This document shows, in pieces, positions 1 through 8,122 of a DNA stretch of 57,362 bases. A program made the translations under genes and the position numbers. Position 1 is the first letter of the stretch. Every line of letters starts with the position of its first letter. The DNA is taken from contig NZ_JAMXQV010000045.1 in the NCBI RefSeq assembly GCF_024703995.1, positions 1-57,362 on the forward strand, read 5' to 3'. The DNA is from Amycolatopsis iheyensis (GTDB lineage Bacteria > Actinomycetota > Actinomycetes > Mycobacteriales > Pseudonocardiaceae). The notes under the pieces were generated by a model. That model searched no databases. It was not told the origin of the DNA and saw nothing but the letters and a program-made list of their open reading frames with translations.

Positions 1-36
1 GGCGAGGTCCAGCGCCCGCCGACACGCGCGCGGGTC

Positions 37-378
37 GTGGCGGGCCGCCGCCCGGCGGGTGCGCCGTGCGCGGCGCCGCGGCGGATGCCGGTCCGGTGGC
101 CGTGGCTCGCCGCGCTGGGCGTCGCGAGCTGCCTGGTGGTGACCGGCCTGGGCCTGCTCGGCGGTCCGTCGGCGGCCGCCCCGGTGCCGGAGCGCACGGC
201 GACGGTGTCGGTCGGGCAGGGCGACACGCTGTCGGCGCTCGCCGCGCGGTTCGCGCCGGAGAGCGACGCGGGCGCGGTGGTCGCGCGGATCAAGGAGCTC
301 AACCGCCTCGACGGCGCGGTCCTGGTGCCCGGCCTGCCGCTCACGGTCCCGGTCGCCGGCGCCGTCCCCGCGCCGTGA
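37..378 (+). CDS. LysM domain membrane-anchored or secreted protein
   Basis: Small cell-envelope protein of about 113 aa. A hydrophobic segment at residues 20-45 can act as a signal anchor or signal peptide. A single LysM-type module follows at about residues 55-108, with the typical opening VGQGDTLSALAARF and closing LVPGLPLTVP. LysM modules bind the glycan strands of peptidoglycan. In actinomycetes a short LysM gene commonly sits between lexA and nrdR, so this is probably that gene, with lexA just left of the window. The start is uncertain: GTG at 37 has no clear ribosome-binding site, ATG at 85 would remove the arginine-rich N-terminus, and the true start could lie upstream of the window. 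Confidence 0.75.
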   Translation: MAGRRPAGAPCAAPRRMPVRWPWLAALGVASCLVVTGLGLLGGPSAAAPVPERTATVSVGQGDTLSALAARFAPESDAGAVVARIKELNRLDGAVLVPGLPLTVPVAGAVPAP

Positions 379-533
379 CGGCCGGGTGAAGATCACCCGC
401 TCCGGTGAACTTGCCACTGGGCCGGACCGGTGAACGCCAGCGTCGCCGCGGGAAGGCTCGCCGGGCCCTCACCCGGGTGGGGTCGACCGTGGCCGTGTCG
501 CTTGCGCACGCCTCCGCCGAGTTCTACTCTCGC

Positions 534-549
534 CCGCTATATGTAGTAG
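534..549 (+). promoter_or_regulatory. NrdR-box-like operator
   Basis: The core CTATATGTAG (537-546) matches the conserved centre of the NrdR box (consensus acaCwAtATaTwGtgt). NrdR sites normally come in pairs about 31-33 bp apart. The best partner seen here, around 551-566 (ending GTAGTTG), is only a half-match and is too close, so the second box is not firmly placed. Position just before nrdR-nrdJ fits autoregulation of ribonucleotide reductase expression. Confidence 0.55.
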
Positions 550-564
550 TTACACCGCTGTAGT

Positions 565-637
565 TGGTCCACAGGTTGGGGTAGACTGGGCAGCAGTTGT
601 CCACAGCTGGTCGGCTCTTACCCACCGGATGTCCACA
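565..637 (+). promoter_or_regulatory. Three DnaA-box-like sites at exact 32-bp spacing
   Basis: TGGTCCACA (565-573), TTGTCCACA (597-605) and ATGTCCACA (629-637) lie in the same orientation with starts exactly 32 bp apart, about three helical turns. The middle one is identical to the actinobacterial DnaA box TTGTCCACA; the outer two differ by one base each. Homology between repeats does not extend beyond about 10 bp, so this is not a simple tandem duplication. DnaA control of nrd genes is known in E. coli; its use here is inference. Confidence 0.5.
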
Positions 638-722
638 AAACGATCACCAGGTGCAGGGGTGCGTGGTGACCGCGAGGACGTCGACCGCGGGCGGCCGGCG
701 CGGAGGGGAAGGTGATCGGCGG

Positions 723-1217
723 ATGAGGTGCCCGTTCTGCCGGCATGCGGACTCTCGGGTCGTCGACTCCCGAGAGGTGGATGAAGGCCAGGCGATCCGC
801 AGGCGGCGCTCGTGCGCGTCGTGCGGACGGCGGTTCACGACTTCGGAGACGATGGTGCTCGCCGTCGTCAAGCGGTCCGGGGTCACCGAACAGTTCAGCC
901 GGGACAAGGTGGTGAGCGGCGTCCGCCGCGCCTGCCAGGGCAGGCCGGTCGACGACGACGCGCTGCAGCAGCTCGCGCAGCGCGTGGAGGAGTCGATCCG
1001 CTCCGCCGGGCTGGCGGAGATCCCGAGCCACGAGGTCGGCCTGGCCATCCTGGGCCCGCTGCGTGAGCTCGACGGGGTCGCCTACCTCCGGTTCGCCAGC
1101 GTCTACCGCTCCTTCTCCTCGGTCGAGGACTTCGAGAAGGAGATCGCCGACCTCCGTGAGGCCATAGCGGGTTCTGCTGCCCAGGGAGAGAGCGATCAGC
1201 GAGCAGACGGCGATTAG
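723..1217 (+). CDS. nrdR: Transcriptional repressor NrdR
   Basis: NrdR senses ATP/dATP and represses ribonucleotide reductase genes by binding NrdR boxes. The 164-aa protein has the N-terminal zinc ribbon with four cysteines (MRCPFC...CASCGRRF) at residues 1-34 and the ATP-cone domain at about 46-136 (VVKRSG, SRDKVVSGVRRAC). Length matches the family (150-170 aa). ATG 723 was chosen because it begins exactly at the conserved MRCPFC, with a purine-rich AGGGGAAGG about 12 nt upstream; a longer frame from 597 adds 42 non-homologous residues. nrdJ follows 31 bp downstream on the same strand, the usual actinobacterial nrdRJ pair. Confidence 0.96.
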   Translation: MRCPFCRHADSRVVDSREVDEGQAIRRRRSCASCGRRFTTSETMVLAVVKRSGVTEQFSRDKVVSGVRRACQGRPVDDDALQQLAQRVEESIRSAGLAEIPSHEVGLAILGPLRELDGVAYLRFASVYRSFSSVEDFEKEIADLREAIAGSAAQGESDQRADGD

Positions 1218-1248
1218 CCGTCCCGCTGCGGGAGTGAGGGTTCGACCG

Positions 1249-4062
1249 ATGACCGAAACCGTGGGAACCGGGGCCGGCTCGGCCGCCGGCAAGAAGAGCA
1301 AGACCGCCGGCGGGCTGAGCGTGAAGCGCGTCTTCACCACCGAGGGGCAGCACCCGTACGACCAGGTGACCTGGGAACAGCGCGACGTCGTGATGACGAA
1401 CTGGCGCGACGGCTCGGTCAACTTCGAACAGCGCGGGGTCGAGTTCCCCGAGTTCTGGTCGGTCAACGCCACCAACATCGTCACCAGCAAGTACTTCCGC
1501 GGCGCCGTCGGCAGCCCGCAGCGCGAGCGCAGCCTCAAGCAGCTGATCGACCGGGTCGTGAAGACCTACGTCAAGGCCGCGCGCGACCACGGCTACTTCG
1601 CCACGCCGCAGGACCTCGAAATCTTCGAGCACGAGCTCACCTGGATGCTGCTGCACCAGGTCTTCAGCTTCAACTCCCCGGTCTGGTTCAACGTCGGCAC
1701 GGCGTCGAAGCAGCAGGTCAGCGCGTGTTTCATCCTCGCCGTCGACGACACGATGGAGTCGATCCTCAACTGGTACCGCGAGGAGGGCCTGATCTTCAAG
1801 GGCGGCTCCGGCGCCGGCCTGAACCTCTCCCGCATCCGCTCCTCGAAGGAGCTGCTGACCTCCGGCGGCACAGCGTCCGGCCCGGTCTCGTTCATGCGCG
1901 GCGCCGACGCGTCCGCGGGCACCATCAAGTCCGGCGGCGCCACCCGGCGCGCGGCGAAGATGGTCGTGCTCGACATCGACCACCCGGACATCGAGGAGTT
2001 CGTTCAGACCAAGGCGCGTGAAGAGGAGAAGATCAAGGTCCTCCGCGACGCCGGGTTCGACATGGACCTCTCCGGCGCGGACATCTCCTCGGTGCAGTAC
2101 CAGAACGCGAACAACTCGGTCCGCGTGTCCGACGAGTTCATGCAGGCGGTCGAGAACGGCACCGACTTCGGCCTGCGGGCCCGGCTCACCGGCGAGGTCA
2201 TCGACCGGACCGACGCGAAGAAGCTCTTCCGCGGCGTCGCGCAGGCCGCGTGGGAGTGCGCCGACCCCGGCATCCAGTACGACGGCACGATCAACGACTG
2301 GCACACCTGCCCGGAGTCGGGCCGGATCACCGCGTCCAACCCGTGCAGCGAGTACATGCACCTCGACAACTCGAGCTGCAACCTCGCGTCGCTGAACCTG
2401 CTCAAGTTCGTCACGCCCGAGGGCACGTTCGACGCGCCGCTGTTCGCGCGCGCCGTCGAGTTCGTCATCACGGCGATGGACGTCTCGATCTGCTTCGCGG
2501 ACTTCCCGACCGAGCCGATCGCCGACACCACGCGGAAGTTCCGCCAGCTCGGCATCGGCTACGCGAACCTCGGCGCGCTGCTGATGGCGCTGGGCCACGC
2601 GTACGACTCCGACGGCGGCCGCGCGCTCGCGGCGGCGATCACGTCGCTGATGACCGGCGTTTCCTACCGCCGCTCGGCGGAGATGGCGCAGGTCGTCGGC
2701 GCGTACGAGGGTTACGCGCGCAACGCCGAGTCGCACCAGCGCGTGATGCGCAAGCACGCGGCGGCGAACGAGCTGGTCCGCACCTACCACTCCAACGACG
2801 CCGCGGTCCGCGCGCTGGCGACGCAGGAGTGGAAGAAGGGCATCGACATCGGCACGAAGCACGGCTGGCGCAACGCGCAGGCGTCGGTGCTCGCGCCCAC
2901 CGGCACCATCGGCTTCATGATGGACTGCGACACGACCGGCATCGAGCCGGACTTCTCGCTGGTCAAGTTCAAGAAGCTGGTCGGCGGCGGCTCGATGCAG
3001 ATCGTCAACCAGACGGTGCCGCGCGCGCTGGAAGCGCTGGGCTACCCGGCCGAGCAGGTCGAGGCGATCGTCGAGTTCGTGGCGGAGCACGGCCACGTCG
3101 TCGACGCGCCGGGGCTGCGTCCCGAGCACTACGAGGTGTTCGACTGCGCGGTCGGCGAGCGTTCGATCGCGCCGATGGGGCACGTCCGGATGATGGCCGC
3201 GGTGCAGCCGTTCCTCTCCGGCGCCATCTCCAAGACGGTCAACATGCCGGAGTCGGCGACGGTCGAAGAGGTCGAAGAGATCTACTTCCAGGGCTGGAAG
3301 CTCGGCTTGAAGGCCCTCGCCATCTACCGCGACAACTGCAAGGTCGGCCAGCCGCTGTCGACGGCGAAGAAGGACAAGGCCGCCGCTGTCGCGGAGCCGG
3401 AGAAGGTCGTCGAGTACCGGCCGGTCCGCAAGCGCCTGCCGAAGAAGCGCCCGAGCCAGACGGTGTCGTTCACCGTCGGCGGCGCGGAGGGCTACCTGAC
3501 GGCGGGCTCGTACCCGGACGACGGCCTCGGCGAGATCTTCGTCAAGCTGGGCAAGCAGGGTTCGACGCTGGCCGGCGTGATGGACGCGTTCTCGATGTCC
3601 ATTTCGGTCGGTCTCCAGCACGGCATCCCGCTCGAGTTCTACGTCTCGAAGTTCTCGAACCTGCGCTTCGAGCCGGCGGGCATGACCGACGACCCGGACA
3701 TCCGCATCGCGACGAGCGTGATGGACTACCTGTTCCGCCGCCTGGCCCTCGACTACCTGCCGCACGAAAAGCGTTCGCAGCTGGGGATCCTGTCGGCGGA
3801 CGAGCGTTCGGCGGAGGTGGAGGCCACCTACGGCACACCGGACCTCGAAACCCTGCGGTCCACAGTGGACTCCTCGCCGGAGCCGCACGCGGAGGAGCCG
3901 GAACACGCCCACCGCGAAGCCCAGACGACGACGGAGCTGATGGAGCTCCGCCTCGGCAAGGCCGCGGACGCGCCGTTGTGCATGACGTGCGGAACGAAGA
4001 TGCGCCCGGCGGGCTCGTGCTACGCCTGCGAAGGCTGCGGCGCGACGTCCGGTTGTAGCTGA
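1249..4062 (+). CDS. nrdJ: Adenosylcobalamin-dependent (class II) ribonucleotide reductase
   Basis: Converts ribonucleotides to deoxyribonucleotides using vitamin B12 and needs no oxygen. The 937-aa protein shows the family landmarks: ACFILAVDDTMESI near residue 160, GAGLNLSRIRSSKE near 190, the finger-loop region NPCSEYMHLDNSSCNLASLN near 365, and LAPTGTIGFMMDCDTTGIEP near 550. The C-terminus has a zinc-ribbon-like CMTCGTK...CYACEGCG and ends in cysteines expected for active-site disulfide reduction. ATG 1249 is preferred (GTGAGGG about 8 nt upstream); GTG 1234 is an in-frame alternative. No B12 riboswitch was recognised in front of the nrdR-nrdJ unit. Confidence 0.96.
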   Translation: MTETVGTGAGSAAGKKSKTAGGLSVKRVFTTEGQHPYDQVTWEQRDVVMTNWRDGSVNFEQRGVEFPEFWSVNATNIVTSKYFRGAVGSPQRERSLKQLIDRVVKTYVKAARDHGYFATPQDLEIFEHELTWMLLHQVFSFNSPVWFNVGTASKQQVSACFILAVDDTMESILNWYREEGLIFKGGSGAGLNLSRIRSSKELLTSGGTASGPVSFMRGADASAGTIKSGGATRRAAKMVVLDIDHPDIEEFVQTKAREEEKIKVLRDAGFDMDLSGADISSVQYQNANNSVRVSDEFMQAVENGTDFGLRARLTGEVIDRTDAKKLFRGVAQAAWECADPGIQYDGTINDWHTCPESGRITASNPCSEYMHLDNSSCNLASLNLLKFVTPEGTFDAPLFARAVEFVITAMDVSICFADFPTEPIADTTRKFRQLGIGYANLGALLMALGHAYDSDGGRALAAAITSLMTGVSYRRSAEMAQVVGAYEGYARNAESHQRVMRKHAAANELVRTYHSNDAAVRALATQEWKKGIDIGTKHGWRNAQASVLAPTGTIGFMMDCDTTGIEPDFSLVKFKKLVGGGSMQIVNQTVPRALEALGYPAEQVEAIVEFVAEHGHVVDAPGLRPEHYEVFDCAVGERSIAPMGHVRMMAAVQPFLSGAISKTVNMPESATVEEVEEIYFQGWKLGLKALAIYRDNCKVGQPLSTAKKDKAAAVAEPEKVVEYRPVRKRLPKKRPSQTVSFTVGGAEGYLTAGSYPDDGLGEIFVKLGKQGSTLAGVMDAFSMSISVGLQHGIPLEFYVSKFSNLRFEPAGMTDDPDIRIATSVMDYLFRRLALDYLPHEKRSQLGILSADERSAEVEATYGTPDLETLRSTVDSSPEPHAEEPEHAHREAQTTTELMELRLGKAADAPLCMTCGTKMRPAGSCYACEGCGATSGCS

Positions 4063-4066
4063 CGGC

Positions 4067-4098
4067 CCGGGTGACGGGGCCCGCGCCCCGTCACCCGG
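4067..4098. terminator. Bidirectional intrinsic terminator between nrdJ and the MerR gene
   Basis: A perfect 14-bp stem, CCGGGTGACGGGGC (4067-4080) with GCCCCGTCACCCGG (4085-4098), closed by a 4-nt loop. It starts 5 bp after the nrdJ stop, and its right arm contains the stop codon of the convergent MerR gene. There is no U-tract, which is common in high-GC actinomycetes. Confidence 0.75.
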
Positions 4099-4444
4099 CC
4101 CGTTCGGCCACCGAAATGGTGTGCCGCAAGGTTTCCCGAGCCTCCGCCAGCTCCACGGCCCGGTGATCGAGGCGGTCGAGCTGGGCGCGGAGGCGGTCGA
4201 GCACGCCGGGGCACGGGCGCAGTGAGCCGTCCTCGAGGGCGCACGGCAGGACGTGCTTGATCAGCTTCGTCGGCAGTCCGGCGGCCAGCAACGCGCGGAT
4301 CTGCCGCACCCGCTCCGCCGCGGAAGCGTCGTAGTCGCGGTACCCGTTGGCCTGACGGCGCGCGGTGAGCAACCCCGCACGCTCGTAGTAGCGGAGCAGA
4401 CGCTCGCTCGTCCCGGTCCGCTCGGCCAGCTGCCCGATCAACAT
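4091..4444 (-). CDS. MerR family transcriptional regulator
   Basis: 117-aa regulator with the MerR winged-helix domain at residues 1-70 (MLIGQLAERTGTSERLLRYYERAGLL begins the family pattern) and a dimerisation coiled coil at about 78-112 (LDRLRAQLDRLDHR). No cysteine cluster typical of metal sensors is seen apart from two isolated cysteines (CAL, CPG), and the short C-terminus leaves little room for a ligand domain. It is divergent from the amidohydrolase gene, with an inverted repeat in the 95-bp gap, so it probably controls that gene and itself. The inducer cannot be told from sequence. Confidence 0.9.
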   Translation of the reverse strand: MLIGQLAERTGTSERLLRYYERAGLLTARRQANGYRDYDASAAERVRQIRALLAAGLPTKLIKHVLPCALEDGSLRPCPGVLDRLRAQLDRLDHRAVELAEARETLRHTISVAERAG

Positions 4445-4460
4445 CGCCCCTCCACCGAAC

Positions 4461-4481
4461 TTGACCTTGCCACGGTGTCAA
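4461..4481. promoter_or_regulatory. Candidate MerR operator/promoter
   Basis: Inverted repeat TTGAC (4461-4465) - N11 - GTCAA (4477-4481) in the divergent MerR/amidohydrolase intergenic region. The left arm doubles as a -35-like TTGACC. MerR regulators bind dyads in a long spacer between -35 and -10; no clear -10 is visible, so the promoter assignment is tentative. Confidence 0.5.
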
Positions 4482-4539
4482 CGTTCAACACTGGGTCCGG
4501 CGGCCGCATTCCGGCGCCGCCCGGAACCCAGGAGACCCG

Positions 4540-5319
4540 TTGATCATCGATGCGCACAGCCACGTCCACGATCCCGTGCACGACCACGTCGCCCTGCTCG
4601 ACGAGGCCGGCGTCGACCGGGCCGTGCTGTTCGGCACCCGGCCGCACCCCGAGCGGGCCACCGACCTGGCCTCGCTGAAGCGCGAGCTGGGCGTGCTGCA
4701 CGAGACCGTGGCGGGCGGCTCGAGTCAGGGCGGCTACGAGACCGCATGGCGAGAGCTCGACGCCGCCGTCGCGGCGCACCCCGACCGGTTCATCGGCTTC
4801 GGCAAGGTCGACCTCGACCGGCCGCCCGAGGGGATCGACGCCGACGTCCAGCGGATCGTCGAGCGCGGCTTTCGCGGCGTGGGGGAGCTGACCCCGCGTC
4901 CCGGCGAAGCCGCGCGCGTCGAGCCGGTGCTGCGGGCCGCCGCCGACCACGGTGGGCTGCCCGTCTACGTCCACGGGTTCGCGCCGACCACCGCCGGCGA
5001 CCTGGCGACCCTGGCCCGGCTCGCGCGGCGGTACCCGCGCGTTCCGCTCGTGATCAGCCAGCTCGGCGGGCTCAACTGGCTCACCGCCATCGAACTCGCC
5101 CGCGAAACGCCGAACCTGTACCTGGAGCTGTCGACCGCGAACATCATCTTCGCGGTGCGGCTGGCGATCCACGAAGTCCCGGAGCGTACGCTGTTCGGCT
5201 CGGACGCCCCGTACGGTGATCCGGTCCTCGCGCGCGCCACCGTCGAGCGCGTCACCCGCCCCGGCGCGATCCGCGACCAGGTTCTCGGCGGCACGCTCGC
5301 CCGGCTCCTGAACCTCTAG
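4540..5319 (+). CDS. Amidohydrolase-family (amidohydrolase 2) TIM-barrel hydrolase
   Basis: 259-aa metal-dependent hydrolase or decarboxylase-like protein. Start is TTG 4540, with GGAGA 7-11 nt upstream, so the protein begins M-I-I-D-A-H-S-H. The metal-binding HxH of the first barrel strand (HSHVH) lies at residues 6-10, a further histidine is in VYVHGF near 145, and the conserved Asp is in LFGSDAPYGDP near 225. The substrate cannot be named. Its stop codon shares the palindrome CTAG with the stop of the convergent downstream gene. Probably controlled by the divergent MerR protein. Confidence 0.82.
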   Translation: MIIDAHSHVHDPVHDHVALLDEAGVDRAVLFGTRPHPERATDLASLKRELGVLHETVAGGSSQGGYETAWRELDAAVAAHPDRFIGFGKVDLDRPPEGIDADVQRIVERGFRGVGELTPRPGEAARVEPVLRAAADHGGLPVYVHGFAPTTAGDLATLARLARRYPRVPLVISQLGGLNWLTAIELARETPNLYLELSTANIIFAVRLAIHEVPERTLFGSDAPYGDPVLARATVERVTRPGAIRDQVLGGTLARLLNL

Positions 5320-6104
5320 AAGTACTGCTGCACCTCGGAAACCGGCGGCAGGTCGCCGACGAAGCCGAACCGGCCCGCCTTCATCTCCCGGGCACCCGCC
5401 ATGAACGACTTCAACGCCAGCCTCGACAACGCCGCGCCGATGCTGACGCGGCGGACGCCGATCTCCGCCAGCTGGTCCAGCGTGATCGACGGGTCCGCGA
5501 AGCCCATCACCACGTTGACCGGCTTGCCCACCGACGACACCACCGCGCGCATCTGCTCGAGCGTCCGCAGCCCCGGCGCGTACAGCACGTCCGCGCCCGC
5601 TTCCTCGAACGCCTGCAGGCGCTTGATCGTGTCGTCGAGGTCGTCGATGCCCAGCCACAGGTTCTCGCACCTCGCGGTGAGCACCACCGACCGGGCGCGC
5701 GCCCGCTCCACCGCCGCCCGGACGCGGTCGACCGCCAGGCCGAACTCGTAGATCGGGGTGCCGCGGTCGCCCGTGTGGTCTTCGATCGACGTGCCCACCG
5801 CGCCCGCGTCGGCCGCCGCGTCGATCATCTTCGCCGCTTCGGCCGGGTCGTCGGCGTAGCCGTTCTCCAGGTCGGCGTTCACCGGCAGCGGTGTCGCGTC
5901 GGCGATCTCGCGGATGTTGGCCAGGATCTCCGCGCGGGTCGCGCGGGTGCGGCCGACCACGTTGGCCACGCCGAGGCTCGTCGTGGCGAGGGCTTCGAAG
6001 CCGAGGCCGGCCAGCAGCCGGGCCGTCCCGGCGTCCCACGGGTTCGGCAGCAGGAAGGGTTCGGGGCCCTCGTGCAGGGCGCGGAACCGGTCGGCGGTCG
6101 TCAT
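5316..6104 (-). CDS. Isocitrate lyase/PEP mutase superfamily protein
   Basis: 262-aa protein of the ICL/PEP-phosphonomutase superfamily, which makes or breaks C-C or C-P bonds of 2-oxo acids. Seen: the N-terminal LLPNPWDAGTARLLAGLGFEAL pattern split around residues 18-39, Mg-binding acids in DLENGYADDP near 86 and SIEDHTGDRG near 112, then TARCENLW near 148. The isocitrate lyase signature KKCGH is absent, so it is not a true isocitrate lyase; family members include 2-methylisocitrate lyase-like and oxaloacetate-hydrolase-like enzymes. Start ATG 6104 has GGAG 4-7 nt upstream; a longer frame to 6341 is not supported. Confidence 0.85.
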   Translation of the reverse strand: MTTADRFRALHEGPEPFLLPNPWDAGTARLLAGLGFEALATTSLGVANVVGRTRATRAEILANIREIADATPLPVNADLENGYADDPAEAAKMIDAAADAGAVGTSIEDHTGDRGTPIYEFGLAVDRVRAAVERARARSVVLTARCENLWLGIDDLDDTIKRLQAFEEAGADVLYAPGLRTLEQMRAVVSSVGKPVNVVMGFADPSITLDQLAEIGVRRVSIGAALSRLALKSFMAGAREMKAGRFGFVGDLPPVSEVQQYF

Positions 6105-6372
6105 GGCTCCAGCTTCCCGCCGCGCGGCCCGGCAGGCCACCCGGCGACCGCGGAAAGGTGGCCCGAAGCGCGAAAACGCATTCAGCGCGATCGCGACCCA
6201 CGATTTCCGTCCATTCCAGGCCCGTTCTCGGCGGAACCCCCGGTCGACCGAGGTGGTCCAGACCCCGCTCGGCTCGGAGTCACCCGTTCGAGTTAATCTT
6301 CCTGGTCGGGGGACTTCAGCCTGTTCCCCTTCGTGACGCATTCTTCGTGCGGAACCGGGGAGGAACCCGCCG

Positions 6373-8088
6373 ATGACCTCGCTCGTCGTCGATCAGCCTG
6401 CGCAGGAAACCGACGAACCGCCGAGACGTAAGACATTTTCCCACTGGTGGTCGACTGGGACGGTTTTGGCGATCTTCGCCTTTCTCGCCTGGCAGCGGCG
6501 CTGGGTGTGCGACGACGGCCTGATCGTGCTCCGCACCGTCGAGAACCTGCTCCACGGGGACGGCCCGGTGTTCAACGCCGGCGAGCGCGTCGAGGCCAAC
6601 ACCAGCACGCTGTGGACCTACGTCCTCGCCCTCGGCGGGCTGCAGCCGTGGCTGCGGCTGGAGTGGGTCTCGGTCGTCGTCGGGCTGGTCTCGGCCGTCG
6701 GTGGCCTCTTCTTCGGCCTGGACGGGGCGCGGCGGCTGTTCCCCGGGCGGCGGGTCGTGCCGGCCGGCGGCCTGGTCGTCCTGGCGCTGCCGCCGTTCTG
6801 GGACTACGCGACGTCGGGCCTGGAGACCGGGCTCGTCACGCTCTGGCTGGCCCTGGTGTGGTGGCAGCTGGTCCGGCACGCGACCGGCGGCCCGGTCCGG
6901 GTCTGGCCGACCGTGCTGCTCATCGGCCTCGGCCCGCTGGTCCGGCCCGAGTTCGCGCTCGTCTCCGCCATCGCGTTCGCCGCGCTGATCGCCGTCGTCC
7001 GGCCGGGCTGGCGCCGCGCGCTGGGCCTGCTCGTGCTCGCCGGGGTGCTCCCGGTCGCCTACCAGGTGTTCCGGATGGGCTACTACGGCCTGATCACCCC
7101 CAACACCGCGCTGGCCAAGGAAGCCACCCAGGCGCGCTGGGACCGCGGGTGGTTCTACCTCGTCGACTTCTTCGGCTCGTACTGGCTGCTGGTCCCGGTC
7201 GCGCTGCTGCTCGCCGCCGCCGTGCTGGTGCTGCGGAGCCTGGAGCGCAAGACGCTGGTCGTGGCGCTGACCCCGGTGGTCGCCGGGATCCTGCTCGGGC
7301 TGTACGTCACCCGCGTCGGCGGGGACTACATGCACGCCCGGATGCTGCTGCCGGTGCTCACCTGCCTGCTGCTGCCGATCATGGTCGTCCCGCTGACCCG
7401 GTGGACCACGCCGCTCGTGCTGGCCGTCGTGGCGTGGACCGTCACCAGCGCCGTCGGGCTGCGGCCCGCCTCCGCCGAGCAGCACAAGATCGGCGCGTAC
7501 GGCATCAGCGACGCCCGGGTGTTCTGGGTGGACTCCACGCACAACGAGCACCCGATCACCGCCGAGGACGCCGGGCTGATCCCCGGCTACCTGCCCGAAC
7601 TCGCCGCCGCGCGGGCGAAGGTGACCGGGCCGGCCGTCGCGGTGTCGGTGAACGGGACGTGGGTGCTCTACCCGGCCACGCACGACGTCGTGTCCAGCCC
7701 CGGCGCGCTCGGCTTCCCCGGCATGCTCCTGCCCCGGGACGAGACGGTGATCGACGACCTCGGGCTGGCCGGCCCGCTGGCCGCGCACAGCCTCCCGATC
7801 ACCGGGCGGCCCGCGGGACACCAGAAGCTCCTTTCGGTGGCGTGGGTGATCGCGGACGCCGGCGTGGGCACGCCGGAGCAGCTTTCGGCCGCCGGGAACG
7901 AGCTCGTCTGGTCGAAGGAGATCCTGGCGGCCCGGATCGCGCTCGCCCGGCCCGAGATCCGCGAGATGCTCGACTCGGTCCGCGCCCCGCTGACGTTCGG
8001 GCGGTTCTGGGACAACCTCGTGCACTCCGTCGGGCGCAGCCGGCTCCGCTTCAACCCGCATCCGCTCGACGCGCAGTTCGGCGGCTGA
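6373..8088 (+). CDS. aftB: AftB-like terminal beta-(1->2) arabinofuranosyltransferase
   Basis: 571-aa polytopic membrane protein. The first extracellular loop carries WQRRWVCDDGLIVLRTVENL, then GDGPVFNAGERVEANTSTLW. Later come LPVAYQVFRMGYYGL, TPNTALAKEA and GGDYMHARMLLPV. These match from memory the GT-C arabinofuranosyltransferase AftB (M. tuberculosis Rv3805c), which adds terminal arabinose to arabinogalactan using decaprenyl-phosphoryl arabinose; the DD after the first membrane segment is the expected catalytic site. About ten hydrophobic segments span residues 28-380, with an extracytoplasmic C-terminal domain after. It is shorter than Rv3805c (about 627 aa) and stands outside the usual cell-wall cluster, so it could be a paralogue. 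Confidence 0.75.
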   Translation: MTSLVVDQPAQETDEPPRRKTFSHWWSTGTVLAIFAFLAWQRRWVCDDGLIVLRTVENLLHGDGPVFNAGERVEANTSTLWTYVLALGGLQPWLRLEWVSVVVGLVSAVGGLFFGLDGARRLFPGRRVVPAGGLVVLALPPFWDYATSGLETGLVTLWLALVWWQLVRHATGGPVRVWPTVLLIGLGPLVRPEFALVSAIAFAALIAVVRPGWRRALGLLVLAGVLPVAYQVFRMGYYGLITPNTALAKEATQARWDRGWFYLVDFFGSYWLLVPVALLLAAAVLVLRSLERKTLVVALTPVVAGILLGLYVTRVGGDYMHARMLLPVLTCLLLPIMVVPLTRWTTPLVLAVVAWTVTSAVGLRPASAEQHKIGAYGISDARVFWVDSTHNEHPITAEDAGLIPGYLPELAAARAKVTGPAVAVSVNGTWVLYPATHDVVSSPGALGFPGMLLPRDETVIDDLGLAGPLAAHSLPITGRPAGHQKLLSVAWVIADAGVGTPEQLSAAGNELVWSKEILAARIALARPEIREMLDSVRAPLTFGRFWDNLVHSVGRSRLRFNPHPLDAQFGG

Positions 8089-8103
8089 GCCGCGGACCGC
8101 GGC
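8089..8103. terminator. Possible short hairpin between convergent aftB-like and VOC genes
   Basis: GCCGC-GGACC-GCGGC immediately after the aftB-like stop forms a 5-bp stem with a 5-nt loop in the 34-bp convergent gap. It is short and has no U-tract, so this is a weak call. Confidence 0.35.
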
Positions 8104-8122
8104 CAGGATCGCCGAGCGCGCG

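Larger units (their letters stand above)
379..722. other. nrdR upstream region (344 bp, no gene)
   Basis: No convincing coding sequence is present. The stretch is locally AT-richer around 520-600 and holds an NrdR-box-like sequence, three DnaA-box-like 9-mers at 32-bp intervals, and a possible -10 hexamer TAGACT at 582-587 without a well-spaced -35. An open frame from TTG 597 runs into nrdR, but nrdR starts at 723, where the zinc-ribbon domain begins. Confidence 0.6.

Noticed and set aside
379..1248. Cobalamin riboswitch before nrdR-nrdJ
   Set aside because: I looked for the B12-box pattern before both genes and did not recognise one; class II nrdJ usually lacks it.
895..3912. 1005-codon minus-strand open frame opposite nrdJ
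   Set aside because: Composition is dominated by Arg/Asp/Val/Leu repeats typical of antisense reading of high-GC codons, and the opposite strand encodes a clear NrdJ.
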